From assembly GCA_027596075.1 (NCBI GenBank), contig JADGJC010000013.1:186001-250000 (forward strand): a stretch of DNA of 64,000 bases, given 5' to 3'. Below are positions 22,325-33,400 of this stretch, one piece after another; positions within the stretch are counted from its first letter, which is position 1, and the number at the start of each line of letters is the position of its first letter. Under the pieces are notes generated by a model that was not told the DNA's origin, made no database searches, and saw only the letters and a program-made list of their open reading frames with translations. The translations under genes were made by a program, and so were the position numbers. The stretch is from Rhizophlyctis rosea. Taxonomy: Eukaryota; Chytridiomycota; Chytridiomycetes; Rhizophlyctidales; Rhizophlyctidaceae.

Positions 22325-23492
22325 ATGTCTTCCTTCTCACGGATAGCCCGTCCTCACTTGCCAACAGCACTTTTTGGGAGCCTCATACGCTACAGATGCC
22401 TCCCTACAACTCGCTCGCTGTCAACTTTGTCTTTGAGCTACGATCACTACCCTCCTAAAACCACGACACCGTCCGCTTCACCTGTAGATCCGCTCATCAT
22501 CTGCCATGGCCTCTTTGGTTCTAAACAAAATTGGAGGTATGTGCCGAGCAGGAAAAGGCTGCTTCTACGCTCACGGTGCAACTAACTTTCTCAAGGTCGT
22601 TATCGAAGACCTTAGCAAACCAGCTACAGACAGACGTTTATGCTCTCGACATGAGAAATCACGGTGAATCACCTCACGCTGCTGAGCATAACTACGCGAT
22701 GATGGCAAAGGACGTCGAGGCTTTCTTGGACAAGAATGGTATCGACAGAGCAAATCTGATTGGCCACTCGATGTAAGATCTCGTTCTGAGTCAAAAGAAA
22801 TTCACCGTCGCTCACCTTTCCAAAAGGGGCGGGAAAGTGGTTATGACAGTAGCTCTTTCTTCACCAAATCGCCTATCTTCATTAGTTGTTGTAGACATGG
22901 CACCCACAATATCAAATTCGGACAGAGCCATGCGCGGCTATATTGATGCCATGAAGGAAGTAGAAGCCGCAGACGTAAAGAAGGTGCCTGAAGCGGACAA
23001 GATTTTGGCCAAAACAATTCCTGTATGTTACACTTTGATGGCCCACAAACAGTTTATCATCATCGGTGGATGCTCATGACGTGACAACTTCCAGGACTTG
23101 TCCCTTCGTCAATTCCTCTTGACAAACCTAAAACACACTGCATCATCTCCTCACCTCCGCTTCCGCATCAACCTCGCCGCCCTAGATAAGCATCTAGATG
23201 AAGTCTGGAAATGGCACCCGCCAGCAGGCGCAAAATACGACGGTAAAACGCTTTTCATTCCTGGTTCACGATCCAATTACGTGCGCCCGGAGATGCACTC
23301 GCAAATATATCAATATTTCCCCAACGCTGAGATCAAGCCCATTGATGCTGGACATTGGTAAGAGTGTCAGCAACATCATCTCGTAATCCATGAATGACTG
23401 TCTGACGCGCACTTTTGGGGATGTTCAACAGGGTACATGCAGAAAAGCCGAACGACTTTCTGCGAGTTGTTACGGAGTTTCTTTCTTCATAG
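22325..23492 (+). CDS. ABHD11: ABHD11-like mitochondrial alpha/beta hydrolase
   Basis: Five exons: 22325..22536, 22596..22772, 22827..23022, 23095..23357 and 23432..23492, giving 302 residues. The first 50 residues are rich in Arg, Ser and Leu with few acids, like a mitochondrial targeting peptide. DPLIICHGLFGSKQNW is the oxyanion-hole strand, DMRNHGESPHA the next loop, and GHSMGGKV (about 128-135) the nucleophile elbow with Ser. The catalytic His is in DAGHW (about 281). This is the pattern of ABHD11 and its yeast relatives, serine hydrolases of the mitochondrial matrix. In mammals ABHD11 keeps lipoylated 2-oxoglutarate dehydrogenase functional. The substrate here is unknown. Exon 5 closes with the usual last helix (NDFLRVVTEFLSS). 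Confidence 0.9.
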
Positions 23493-23825
23493 TTTTGATT
23501 TATGGACATCCGTTTTGTAGGATGGCACACAAGATTCGATACCAGTTTTAGGCGGATAGGCAGGTATATAGGCGGTAGATGTAGTCAACACCCTTCTGTG
23601 CAGTAACAAGGCGACGCACTTCGGCTGAACAAACAATTCAACGCGGATTATGATCTTACATCGGCTTGTGGGTCACAAACGAGCTTTCACGCAGCAACTC
23701 GACTGTGCATCATTTGTGGCCACTGCGCAGCACCGCCTACTAACTGCGCTCACATCCAGATGTCCTCGCACAAATATTACGTCTACCCACAATTGCTATC
23801 CAAACTATCAAATCCACTTGCGAAA

Positions 23826-24216
23826 TCACCACCCCAGCAAACTCCTAAGTGCTCCACCAGTAAGCTGTAACGCGAAAATCGCAACATGAGGACCATAGCG
23901 ACAGTTTGAACCAATGAAGCCCAGTTCCCAAAGCACTTCTTACCTCACCAAACCTCCCACCAATACTCTCCCTCTCATTCTCTCCCCTCAAATCCTCTCG
24001 CGATGGTGTTGTCGAACCATATAGGTTTGTAAAAGACCCCGAATTGGAAAAGAATGGGGAGTTTGGTGTTGGCTTTTTCAATAAAGAGGAGGAGGACGTT
24101 TTCGAAGATGGGGTGGTGGGGGAAAGAGTCGAAGGCGATGGAGTCGTCGGAGTTGTAGGAGAAGGTTTTGAACCACTCTGGTTCCTCGATGAAATGGTTA
24201 ACCGGAGGACGTCCAT
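23826..24216 (-). CDS. Small Ser/Thr/Pro-rich unknown protein
   Basis: Two exons, 24216..23944 and 23864..23826, join in phase (103 residues). The first half is low complexity (PSPTTPTTPSPSTLSP). The second half is more structured: NSPFFSNSGSFTNLYGST, then REDLRGENERESIGGRFGE, ending ALRSLLGW after the intron. The donor GTAAGA and the TACAG acceptor are good. No known domain. It may be intrinsically disordered with a short C-terminal binding motif. Confidence 0.4.
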
Positions 24217-24816
24217 TGTTTACTGGTGGTCTTTCTGCACGGTGTTGTGAGTTGGTTTCAAATTCACGGCGGGGCAAGGGATACAACACATTGCAGGAGG
24301 CTATTTATAACAGGCATCAACTTCACGGTGCATACAAAGGCATCCCTTGTGCGCCTTTTATCCCTCGTGACTGCTGTCGATCATAATATGAGGGTCCTCC
24401 GGAGATGGAGACGGCGGGAATCAGGGTCCCTTTCAATGACACTAAGCCACCCATTGAGAGGCTGTTTATTTACTGCCATTGCACCCACTGCAAACAACTG
24501 TCAATGTCACTTCAGATTGGGTCATGACCATGACTTCACTCATTGTCCGTCAACAACCGATAATGCCCACACCAGACAAACGTTCCGGCGCATCAAGCCA
24601 GTGATTATGCAAACAGCAATTCAATATTGAACACTCTTGAGTCAGGACTTGAGTGAATTGGGTTCACTAACAGCAAAACTCGCAAACGCCCATCTCCGCG
24701 TCTTGGTCAATCAAGCGAACAAACCCTGAAGAGGCTCGGACTTGAACTTCTCGTGCTCAAGTTTGAGCCTGCATCAAAACTTTAGCGCGTATACACCGAA
24801 ACCGAAAAGATGAGAA
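24217..24816. other. Intergenic, 0.6 kb
   Basis: Upstream region of the small minus-strand gene and 3' UTR of the next minus-strand gene. Nothing coding stands out. Confidence 0.5.
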
Positions 24817-26654
24817 TCAAACCCACTCATTGAACAGCTTGTCTTCCTGCAGTTTGACCACTTGATGGTGTTCGTCCTTCTCCCAATCTTCCAGGTCTGA
24901 TGGACAAGGTTTATGAGATTGGTCCAGATACACATATTGGAATTGATCCTGACCTTGACCTGCGTCTCCCAATTCACCGGTGATATCATCGCTCGCCCCA
25001 ATCAGCACAAATTCAGCGTGGTTGTAATCAAGCAGCGTGGTGGGATTGGCTGGGATGAAGCGACGTCCCTTGAACAGTTCCTCCACATCCTTGGGGAAAG
25101 TGGCCTTCTGCTTGTCGCTCAGCCCAGCCCACGGTGGGGATTCCGTTTCAGGATTCTAGCGGACCATGTCAAAGACTGAGCAAAGTTAGAAAGACGACCG
25201 CTTTAATACGAACCTTGACTGTGATGATGAAGGATCCTTCCTTTTCGATGTTGAAGGCTTGTTGCACTTCGCCGGGTTCTTCTGGCAGCTCGAGGACGTA
25301 TGCGATGTGCGTGTGCCCGTGATGGTCGACAATTGAATAGACTCCTTCCCCTAGACAGCAACATTCATCATCACATTCCACATATCTCAACAAATTTTGA
25401 CATACCGCAAGGTCTGGCCGCATTGATATGGCGTTCGCCTGTTACATTTCCCGTTAGCATTTTGTTCCCCAGGCCTTTCGCTGGCAGCGTTACCTCTTGT
25501 CTTGGTATCAGATGTCTCCGCTTCGAGGTATTGCTTCAGTTCTTGAGGCTGCTTGACGACAGCTCTGTTGAATCCCCAGTAGCGAGAGCGCTGGTTGATT
25601 TCCGGCAGCTTCTTTCGCGTCAGCACGATCATGCGCACGGGGTGTTTCGATTCTGGCTTCAGGATCATGTGCAACCGCGCGACATCGTCTGCGGAGTTCA
25701 CTTCTGTCGTCTCCACTTTCTGCTTTGAGCGTGAGCTCAATGTTGCTGGCATACTTGGCATTCTCAGCTTAACCCACCGGACGATAGAAGAAGTAGATGT
25801 GACCCTTTTCCAGCTCGGTGGCGTCGCTTGAAGGTGCGTCTTTCTTTGATGGCGACGAGGCCGATTTCCCATTGGAAGGGCCTGATTCTTCATTCTTGGC
25901 CCGCTTTGATGGCGACGGGGATCGCCCCTTTCCATTAGACGCCGAAGGACCATCCTTGGCATCTGCTTTTGGACTTTTCGCTGGACTCGGTGATCTTCTG
26001 GGTTTCTGAGTTGCTGCTTCGCCAGAGTCGGGCACTTCCAAGTGTGCACCGCCAGCTTTCTTTGGTGATTTGTCAGAAGAACCGCCATCCTTTGCCTGCT
26101 CGGCCGCCGGTGTTGCTGATCGGCGTGGTGACTTGCTGGCACCATTTTCTTCATCCGCAGCACCTTTTTCGTCGGACTTAGTCCCATTTGACTCATCCTT
26201 CTTGCTCGCTTCCACCTTTTTCGCCCGCTTGTTGCCAGAAGCAGGAGATTTGGAAGACCCCTCGTCACCCGCCTTCGACTCGGCGGCTTCGCCCTGTGCC
26301 TGCTCTTCCTCCACGCTCTCCTCTTGCTTTCGTTTCCGGCCGCCAGCTTTGGGAGAGGTAGTAGCCTTTTGCTGTGCCTTTGTCGGAGTCTTCTTGTTTG
26401 CGGGCTTCTTCGCAGACTTCGGTGTGGTGGGCGACTTTGCAGGGCTCTTCTGAGTCTTTGCGGGAGTGCGAGTTGGCGCGTGGTGGTCAATGATCTTCTT
26501 CGCTGCTGATACCGCTGCACCTCTTTCATGCAAAGATCAGCGCACTGCTCGTTTCGAGGATTACCCTTCCATACCTTTTCTCGCGCTTGGGAGTACCTGC
26601 CAGCGCTGCGGCCACTGTTTCGTCGTCTTCCTTCTTTCGTTTCTGACTTGGCAT
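24817..26654 (-). CDS. Basic SP-repeat nuclear protein with conserved C-terminal domain
   Basis: Seven exons: 26654..26575, 26522..25778, 25719..25494, 25438..25406, 25350..25214, 25155..24960 and 24896..24817, giving 498 residues. The first 260 residues are Lys/Ala/Ser-rich with many SPK, SPAK and SPSPSK units, like histone H1 tails and AT-hook-like minor-groove binders. Nuclear localisation follows from this. The C-terminal half is a folded domain: ELEKGHIYFFYRPKV, ADDVARLHMILKPE, RYWGFNRAVV, ETSDTKTRGERHINAARPCG, YVLELPEEPGEVQQAFNIEK and FKGRRFIPANPTTLLDYNHA. I have seen this domain order in fungal proteins of unknown function but cannot give it a firm name. The long open frame at 25387-26718 in another frame is a by-product of the biased codons. 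Confidence 0.75.
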
Positions 26655-27224
26655 GACTGCTTCGGTTGTCTGAGCTGTACTTGGGGGACGTTCTACGTAT
26701 GCAAAATATACCAGGCACTCTAGCTCAGGTCGCGATAGTGTGGGAAAGCAACTGGTGGACAGACTGAAACAAGCTTGGATGCTTGTTGGTGGGAAGGGAG
26801 CAAGGAGCACGGGAATGAGCTGACCAATCAATAGCAATAATAGCACATGATTGCATCATCATGTCTATTTGAGAAAGCCACGCGTTCCTCCAAGAGCCTC
26901 CGAAACGCGCAGAGAAAGGACCCTGACAGCAAATCGCCGACTCCCCAAAGAAGATTCTCACTGGGTATTTTTATTTTGACTGCTTATTGGCCCAGGAGGT
27001 CAGTTTCCAAGATTCTATATGCTGTTTCCAAACAGTTGCGGACAAACGAAAGAGAGGGTGCTTTCCCACATACACACAGTCCGTCTGCACCAGGTATTTT
27101 CCCGTAATGCTTTGTACATGTAAAACCATCGCGTTACATCCCGAAGTTGTGATTGACGCTTTCTCGTGCCTATACGTGCTTTGAAAGAACACACCATAAA
27201 TCACCACATATCACATATATCCCC
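26655..27224. promoter_or_regulatory. Divergent promoter region, 570 bp
   Basis: Lies between the ATG of the basic nuclear protein (26654, minus) and that of the VOC protein (27225, plus), so it should carry both promoters. No coding signal. Confidence 0.45.
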
Positions 27225-29249
27225 ATGTCTATGTGGAACCGGCTAAGAAGCGGTGGTCCAAAACCAGCCAATCAAGAACGGTTCAAACTCAAATACTTTC
27301 GACTACACTGCTTTGAGGTAGGGATGGAGAAAACGACCTTTTATGAAGTGTGTACTATCTCATGCTCTGATCAGATAGACCGTACCATCGATTTTTACCA
27401 ATCGCTAGGAATGAGCGTAGATTGGCGAGCAGATCAAACAACAAACAACGGCGAAGTCACACCCATAGTTGCGATGTCGTACCGCGCTGCATCAGGAGAT
27501 CCTACTATGAACGTACAGTTGATTTTTGAACTAAGTAAGGTTTGTAGGATAGTTTTCATAAGGGGAATGTGTACGCTCACAAAGTTCCCTACACTCTGTC
27601 AGCAAAAGCAATCTGCAATCATATCCGAAGATCCGGATAGTGCAGAAGAGCCAAGAAAGAAGCCTATCTCCCAAGAATACTTGGTATAACATAGCCTCCA
27701 ACCAATCCGTTGCACTGGATTCTCACCAACTTCCGGCAGGTCATTTACGTACACTTGGTGGGACGGTTGGTGAAGCGATTGATGGCAAAAGGTTGGACAT
27801 ATTCGTGTTGGCAATATCACAACCTGCTAATCGGCATCGGCCTCTGATGCAGACTTTGAAGTTGTATTGCCACCGATTGATGTCGCTGATGTGAAAGTTG
27901 GCATTGTCCGAGATCCAAGCGGGCTGGATATACGATTGATGGAGCTGACCGATAGTCAGCTGAACGAAACCTCAAATCGCAAGCAGGTACTTCATTCGTT
28001 GATTGCTATTACGGTGGAGTCTTTGACACAACCAGGCAGTGGTTTGCGCGACTTGGTTATTATGCACTGCCAACGTCGCACGTGGACGATTGCATTCGGT
28101 TTTATGAAGGTGCCTTTTCCAGTCATCGGGGCAAGACATCTACGGGCAAGAAAGCGACCACACTGGACATAGCACAAACGCCTGGTTCCCGCGGTGGAGG
28201 TTCTCACATGGGCATGGGTGTATCAGTCACAAGGAAAAAGCCTGGAGCAGCCGCTACGCTGCGACAGGCAATCACGCAAGGGCAAGGATTTCGCTTGGTG
28301 GACACAGAGGATTTCATCATTGGTCAGTAATTAGTAGAAAACTTTCCACATGACCTGACTAACATATCGATAATTTTAGGCCTTTCACATACCGTCTATC
28401 ATTGGCTGGGGAATGACTTGAGAAGTACAAGCTGTACCATATGCTTCACTGAGCGTAGCGTAGCAGATAGCACTACCAAGGAACCCGTAGATAGATCAGA
28501 TTCTTTGTTAGTCGCGTTTGGTAAGGCAACCATTGCTCTCTGAAAGACCCCCACGATGACCATGGACCACATCTGCAATAGGCTTCGAAGTTCCCGGAAT
28601 AGAATCATCAGTTAACCAGCTGCGGTACGAACACCGAGATGCATTAGAATGGGTGACCGACAGATTCAAGCTTGCAGGTACATGTGAGATAGACTGCTTG
28701 CTCTCTACCACGGGTGTTCTGACTTCAATCACAGGAATCGGCACAATGGTCAGATTCCAGGACCATTTCAACAATATCTTCTGCGAGCTGTTTGCAACAA
28801 AGGCAGAAACACCAGCAACCGCAAAGGGGGCGACTCCCGCGGCACCAGGGACGGAAGGAGCCGACGGAACAGAAGCACGGGAAGGGATTCCACATTACGC
28901 AATAGACTTCAACCACCTGAAGGGTCATGCACGAACACTCTCGGAGGGTGCAGTATATCGCATCAGGGATCCAAATGAGGAAATATCGCCTCCGCCGGGG
29001 GCGGAATTGAAACCAAAAGAGGAGGATCAACCAAAGACGTTGAAGGCAAGGACGTTACTTGATGCGAGAGCAAGTGCGGAATCGTTGACGGATAGTGGGT
29101 CAACATTGAATCTTTCTATTACATCGCTATATGGGAAGAAGGATACGGATGTCAAAGGCGCGGAGGGGAAGAAGGAGGGAAAGGGAGGCAAGAGTGTGAA
29201 AGTCAAGTTCAATTTCAATAGACCCAAAAGTATGTCGGCGGCATGGTGA
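27225..29249 (+). CDS. Large glyoxalase/VOC-superfamily protein
   Basis: Nine exons: 27225..27317, 27375..27539, 27603..27683, 27740..27791, 27853..27986, 28040..28322, 28380..28520, 28582..28677 and 28735..29249, giving 519 residues. Four beta-alpha-beta modules of the vicinal-oxygen-chelate type can be read. One is DRTIDFYQSLGMSVDW to NVQLIFEL. The next is VIYVHLVGRLVKRLMAK to DVKVGIVRDPSGLDIRLMEL. The third is WFARLGYYALPTSHVDDC to EGAF. The last is NQLRYEHRDALEWVTDRF to MVRFQDHFNNIFCEL. The order recalls GLOD4-type bidomain proteins doubled. Metal ligands are not obvious, so enzyme activity is unproven. The last 120 residues are a disordered Lys/Glu tail ending in a basic patch. The first intron (57 nt) is in frame, so its removal is uncertain. 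Confidence 0.7.
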
Positions 29250-29500
29250 AGAGATGCTCGTGGTGTGTGAAACTTGTACAATAATCTTTAGAGTGTGTGG
29301 AAATGTTGATATTGGATTCAGCGTAAAACACTTTGTGAATCAAAAACCTTATATCTCATGGGGATCTTGAAGCTTCCTGGGGAGGATGATGATTAGGAGG
29401 AAGCAAAAGATGCTGATATTATGAGCGGTATCAGTGTATTTATGAAAGGTTCGATGCTGAGTACCCAGGCAGTTACTATATAGTTCACAAAAACCTCAGC

Positions 29501-29791
29501 CTACCAATTCAGCCAATCGTCTCGGACGCTAACTTGCAGCAAGGAAGACAGAAGATTTCCCAACAGTTGTCCAGCTGCGAGCGTTATGTCTGTGCGCCAA
29601 GGACTTGTTGTGTCGGAGACTCCAAAATGGACAGGTTTCGGGAGGACGACGTGGCATCTTCCTCGTGCTGCTTTGAAGCTGCTGCCGAAGATCCAACGAA
29701 GGTTTCGTTGTTTCATACCGGTGTCGACTTTGAGGAATATAATGGCGGGGTTTTGCCATAGCAAGTAACGATGCAAAAGGTGCTCTGTCAT
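29501..29791 (-). CDS. Candidate downstream ORF overlapping the PIG-Y stop
   Basis: A 96-codon frame whose ATG shares bases with the PIG-Y stop codon (ATGA at 29791-29788). It begins MTEHLLHRYLLWQNP and ends SVRDDWLNW. No known domain. It could be chance in the 3' UTR or a second cistron. Confidence 0.25.
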   Translation of the reverse strand: MTEHLLHRYLLWQNPAIIFLKVDTGMKQRNLRWIFGSSFKAARGRCHVVLPKPVHFGVSDTTSPWRTDITLAAGQLLGNLLSSLLQVSVRDDWLNW

Positions 29792-30227
29792 GCTCCTGGC
29801 GCATTGTGGCGGAAGTATTTCATTCCGAGCCAGTTGAAGAAGACAAGGTAGACGAAGACAGGGCCGAGCACGGGAATCAAGTAGCAATAATAACGGTCGG
29901 ATTCGATCGCGTCAAGAAGCTGTGGAGCGTGTCAGCAATTTGGGTTAGGGTGAGAGCCTGACCTCTCGTTGTCACAACTGTTTCATCACAAACCTTAATG
30001 CCAGTCTGCCCCAGCCACTTGCTTCCCACAATAGCCCACATACATCCGCAAAACCAGCAACCAGTCGCTGCCGCGAGGATGTAGCCGAGCGTGGGCACGT
30101 CCCAGTCTGTGCGCGCTAGACGCGCACTGTTGAAACTATTGCGCGGTGATGGAGGGCCTCGGGCGGATGGGCGTTGTGTGGACGCGAGTAAAGAGGTGGT
30201 TTTGAGGGGTGGTAGTGCAGGTGGCAT
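29788..30227 (-). CDS. PIGY: PIG-Y-like subunit of the GPI-GlcNAc transferase
   Basis: Two exons, 30227..29994 and 29919..29788, giving 121 residues. PIG-Y is a small two-pass ER membrane protein of the complex that transfers GlcNAc to phosphatidylinositol, the first step of GPI-anchor synthesis. Membrane helices lie at about 46-70 (LGYILAAATGCWFCGCMWAI) and about 90-110 (YLIPVLGPVFVYLVFFNWLG). The end, WLGMKYFRHN, matches the family signature WMGIK-FRHN almost exactly. The N-terminal 45 residues are extra compared with the human protein (71 residues) and are basic and Ser/Pro-rich. The ATG at 30227 was chosen because the in-frame extension to 30425 is unlike the family. Confidence 0.8.
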
Positions 30228-30484
30228 GGCAAAGGAAGTGATGGTGGTTTGGTGAAATTGATGAGGGCTTGGTGCAGCGAGACGGAAGGAGAGTGAGTGA
30301 CATGAAGCTAACTCATTATAAGTGCTTTGCGATTGAACGGCCCTATTTTTGGACACGGAAGACCCTGACGATCGAAGCCAGCCGCTGGCGCCACGCAAGG
30401 GTCCTATCCAAAAATTGCATTGCAACTTTCTCTTTCACCGCCAGGGAAGCTATTTCAGGAACGTTCTCTTCGATTTGAACTGAG

Positions 30485-33400
30485 ATGGCAGCAATAGAGG
30501 AAAGAGAGCTGCGTCTGGACGCATTCAAAGGTCGACCTCCGCCTAAATTCGGCAACTGGTTTAATGAACGTACTGATGTAAGTTGCGGGTAAAACATCTC
30601 ACATGGAGTATCGCCAAGTTGGAATTTATATCAAATGCGTTCCAGGTGGCCCCGAGAACAACGGATTATGATAAAGCTACCATTCCTCGAGCTATTTACA
30701 ATGATCCGATTGAGGAACTGCTGCTCCGCGAAGAAGGCGCATCTGGAAGAAAAAGGAAGAATAACGATGTGCTCAACCCGTTGCGGAAAGCGGGAGGATT
30801 ACAGGCCGTCGCCGGCGCTCGAGATCCGAACAGCAACTCCGAGGTAGCGTCTTCAGATAGTTATGAGCTCAATTCCCGAGACTAATCGCATGTCTAGGCA
30901 AAGATCACATACGAGGATGAGGGGACCCACACCGTAATTCTAACCGACTGGGGAATAGACATCATCAACTTTGAGTTCGTCCAGCCTATCAGGCCGATTC
31001 AAAAGCCTCGCATCGCATGCCCCACCAATGAGCCGGTGTTCAACCCCGCGCGGCATAAAGCGCTACCGCCAAGTTTCTCCTCCACGTATCGTATCTCGAC
31101 CGGAATGAACATGCTTGCGGTGACGCCAGTTCCAGTAGCGAAGAAGGCTTATCAAGAAGCGCAGCTTATGCTAGATGGGACCAAAAAAGAGCTAGAGAAA
31201 TCGGTGCTAAGATATCAGAAGCGTGTACCAAACCCAAAACCGAAACCCGCGGTCACGAAGGAGCCCAGTGTGCCCAAAATTCAGGAAGCACCTCCAATAG
31301 AAGTGGCACGTAGTGTGTCCGTCATTTCTGAAGCAGCACCAATCTCAGTAGAACCCATCCCGCCGGTCGTAGCAGAAGTTCTGGCAAAGGCCCCATCTGT
31401 GCCCAAAATAGACCGAAGCTCGGAGAGGGTATCGAGGGAAGATCTCCCAAGAGGCTTGTCTCTTGCTACGAAAGCGGGACCGGTGGCAGCTTCAACCATG
31501 ACATTATCGCCGGAGGAGCGTGATGAACTGGAAGAGGAGACGCGTCGATTGTATGCAGCTTGGGGTCGGGACGCGATCGAGGAGGACGAGGGATCGGTTA
31601 AGCATGTGATAGATGTGACGAGCGCTGTGTCGCCGGCCCAGGGTGGTGAGAATGTTTCGGCAATCACTATAGCAGGACAAGAGGTGATAGTGGGAGTGAC
31701 GGACAAACAAGAACCGCAGGCGGTTATATCTTTAGAAAGAGCACCAACAGAACCTGACCTTCATGTAGAAATAGCTTCAACCTCTTCAGTACGGGTGCCA
31801 ATCGTGGCTGGTGACGAATCAGTATCCCCAACTGACACTGCAATTGTGGTTACCCCTGCCGACTCACACCGTAAGGCACACATGGCTACGGCGGCAGCAT
31901 TGGCATCAGCAGCTGCAGCATCGGTTGCAATGAGAGAACAAAGGGAGTCAGCGACGGCACCAGATGCTGCAGAGATCAACCCGTGGGCAGCGACTTCACC
32001 AACCAGCCCAACTGAAGATATTGGTGGGGATGCACAGGCGCATACAGCGAAACGTATCAAGGCGCGACCTGCGTCTGTAGTGCTCAAACCGAGTCGGCAT
32101 GACTTACTAGCAAAAGAGACAGAATCGGCTAAGCATACAGCATCAACCGTCATGTTACATGCCGCGGTGGATGATGCTGTAGCAGGTTTTGCGAACTCAC
32201 TACCCGCTGATGAACCCGCCGTTGTCAGCGCATCACGTGCAACCTCACAATTTGGACCATCGCCTGCCGCTCCTTCTCCAGCAAGCAATATCGTCAGTCC
32301 GTCCATGGATGCAGAAACTCTTCCCAAAACTGATTCCCAACCTCCGGCTGTAACGAAACACACCGGCAAATTCCTCAACGCAATGGATATGCAAAAAATC
32401 CAAGGCCCCGCACCTACAGCTTCGTTAACCGTCAGCACCGCAACAGTGAACGAGGGCGTCATCAGCATTTATGATCTATATGCCGACCGATCTGCCGCCG
32501 ACAACTTAGAAGAAGGTGGCGAAGAAGTTGAACATGCAGAGCCACAACATAAATTGAAGGAGAAGCGGAAAAGCAAACTGCATCTAAATTTAGGGGGTTC
32601 CACATCGTCACTTGCAAGCTTGTTTGGGAAGAAGAAGGATAAAGCAAAGGAGAAGGAAAGGAAAGAGCAGGAAGAGCTTGAGAAGGAGAAGGAGAGGGAG
32701 CGCCACGAGAGAGAAAAGATGGAGAAAGAGAAAGAGGAGGAGAGGCTGGAGCAGTTGCGGATTGCACAGGAATTGGAAATGGAACGAGAGAAATTAGAGA
32801 GGGAGAAAGAGGAGGAAAGGAGACGGCTGGAAAGGGAACGGCTGGAAAGGGAGGAGAGGGAGCTTCAAGAGAGAGAGCAAAAGAAAAGGGAGCGCATGGA
32901 GCAGGAGGAAAGAGCACGGATAACACGAGAGGAGGAGATACTGAAAGAAAAGGAGCGGATAGAACTAGCCATGATTGCACTAGAAAAAGAGAAGGAGAGG
33001 GAGCGGGAACAACGAGAAAAAGAGCGACAGGAGAGAGAGACGGGAATGGCACGAGAGCGGGAACAGAAACAGAGGGAGGAGCAACAGAGACAGGCAGAAT
33101 TAGCGGAACTTGCTGCGAGGGAGTCCATGGAGCGGGCTAGGGAGATTGAGATGGAAAGGGAGAGGGAGCGTAAGCTGAAACAGGAGAGGGAGGCGGAAGA
33201 GAGGAAGGAACGAGAGCGGCAGGAGCAGGAACGACTTGAGGCTGAAAGAATAGCGCGGGAGAAAGAAGCCGAGAGGCTGCAGCAAGAGCGAAAACGTCTT
33301 GAAGAACGGCTTGAGGCTGAAAGATTGGAACGGGAGAGGGAACTTGAAAGGCAGCGCCTGGAGCGTGAGAGACTTGAAGCAGAAAGAGCGGAACGGGCAA

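Noticed and set aside
25387..26718. 443-codon minus-strand ORF overlapping the basic nuclear protein
   Set aside because: It is an out-of-frame reading of the same strand. The chosen frame has repeated SPK units and joins a conserved domain through six introns in phase.
31761..32468. 235-codon minus-strand ORF inside the large coiled-coil gene
   Set aside because: It is antisense to exon 3 of the plus-strand gene, whose frame is 895 codons long and joins other exons in phase. The antisense frame results from codon bias in an Ala/Ser/Thr-rich region.
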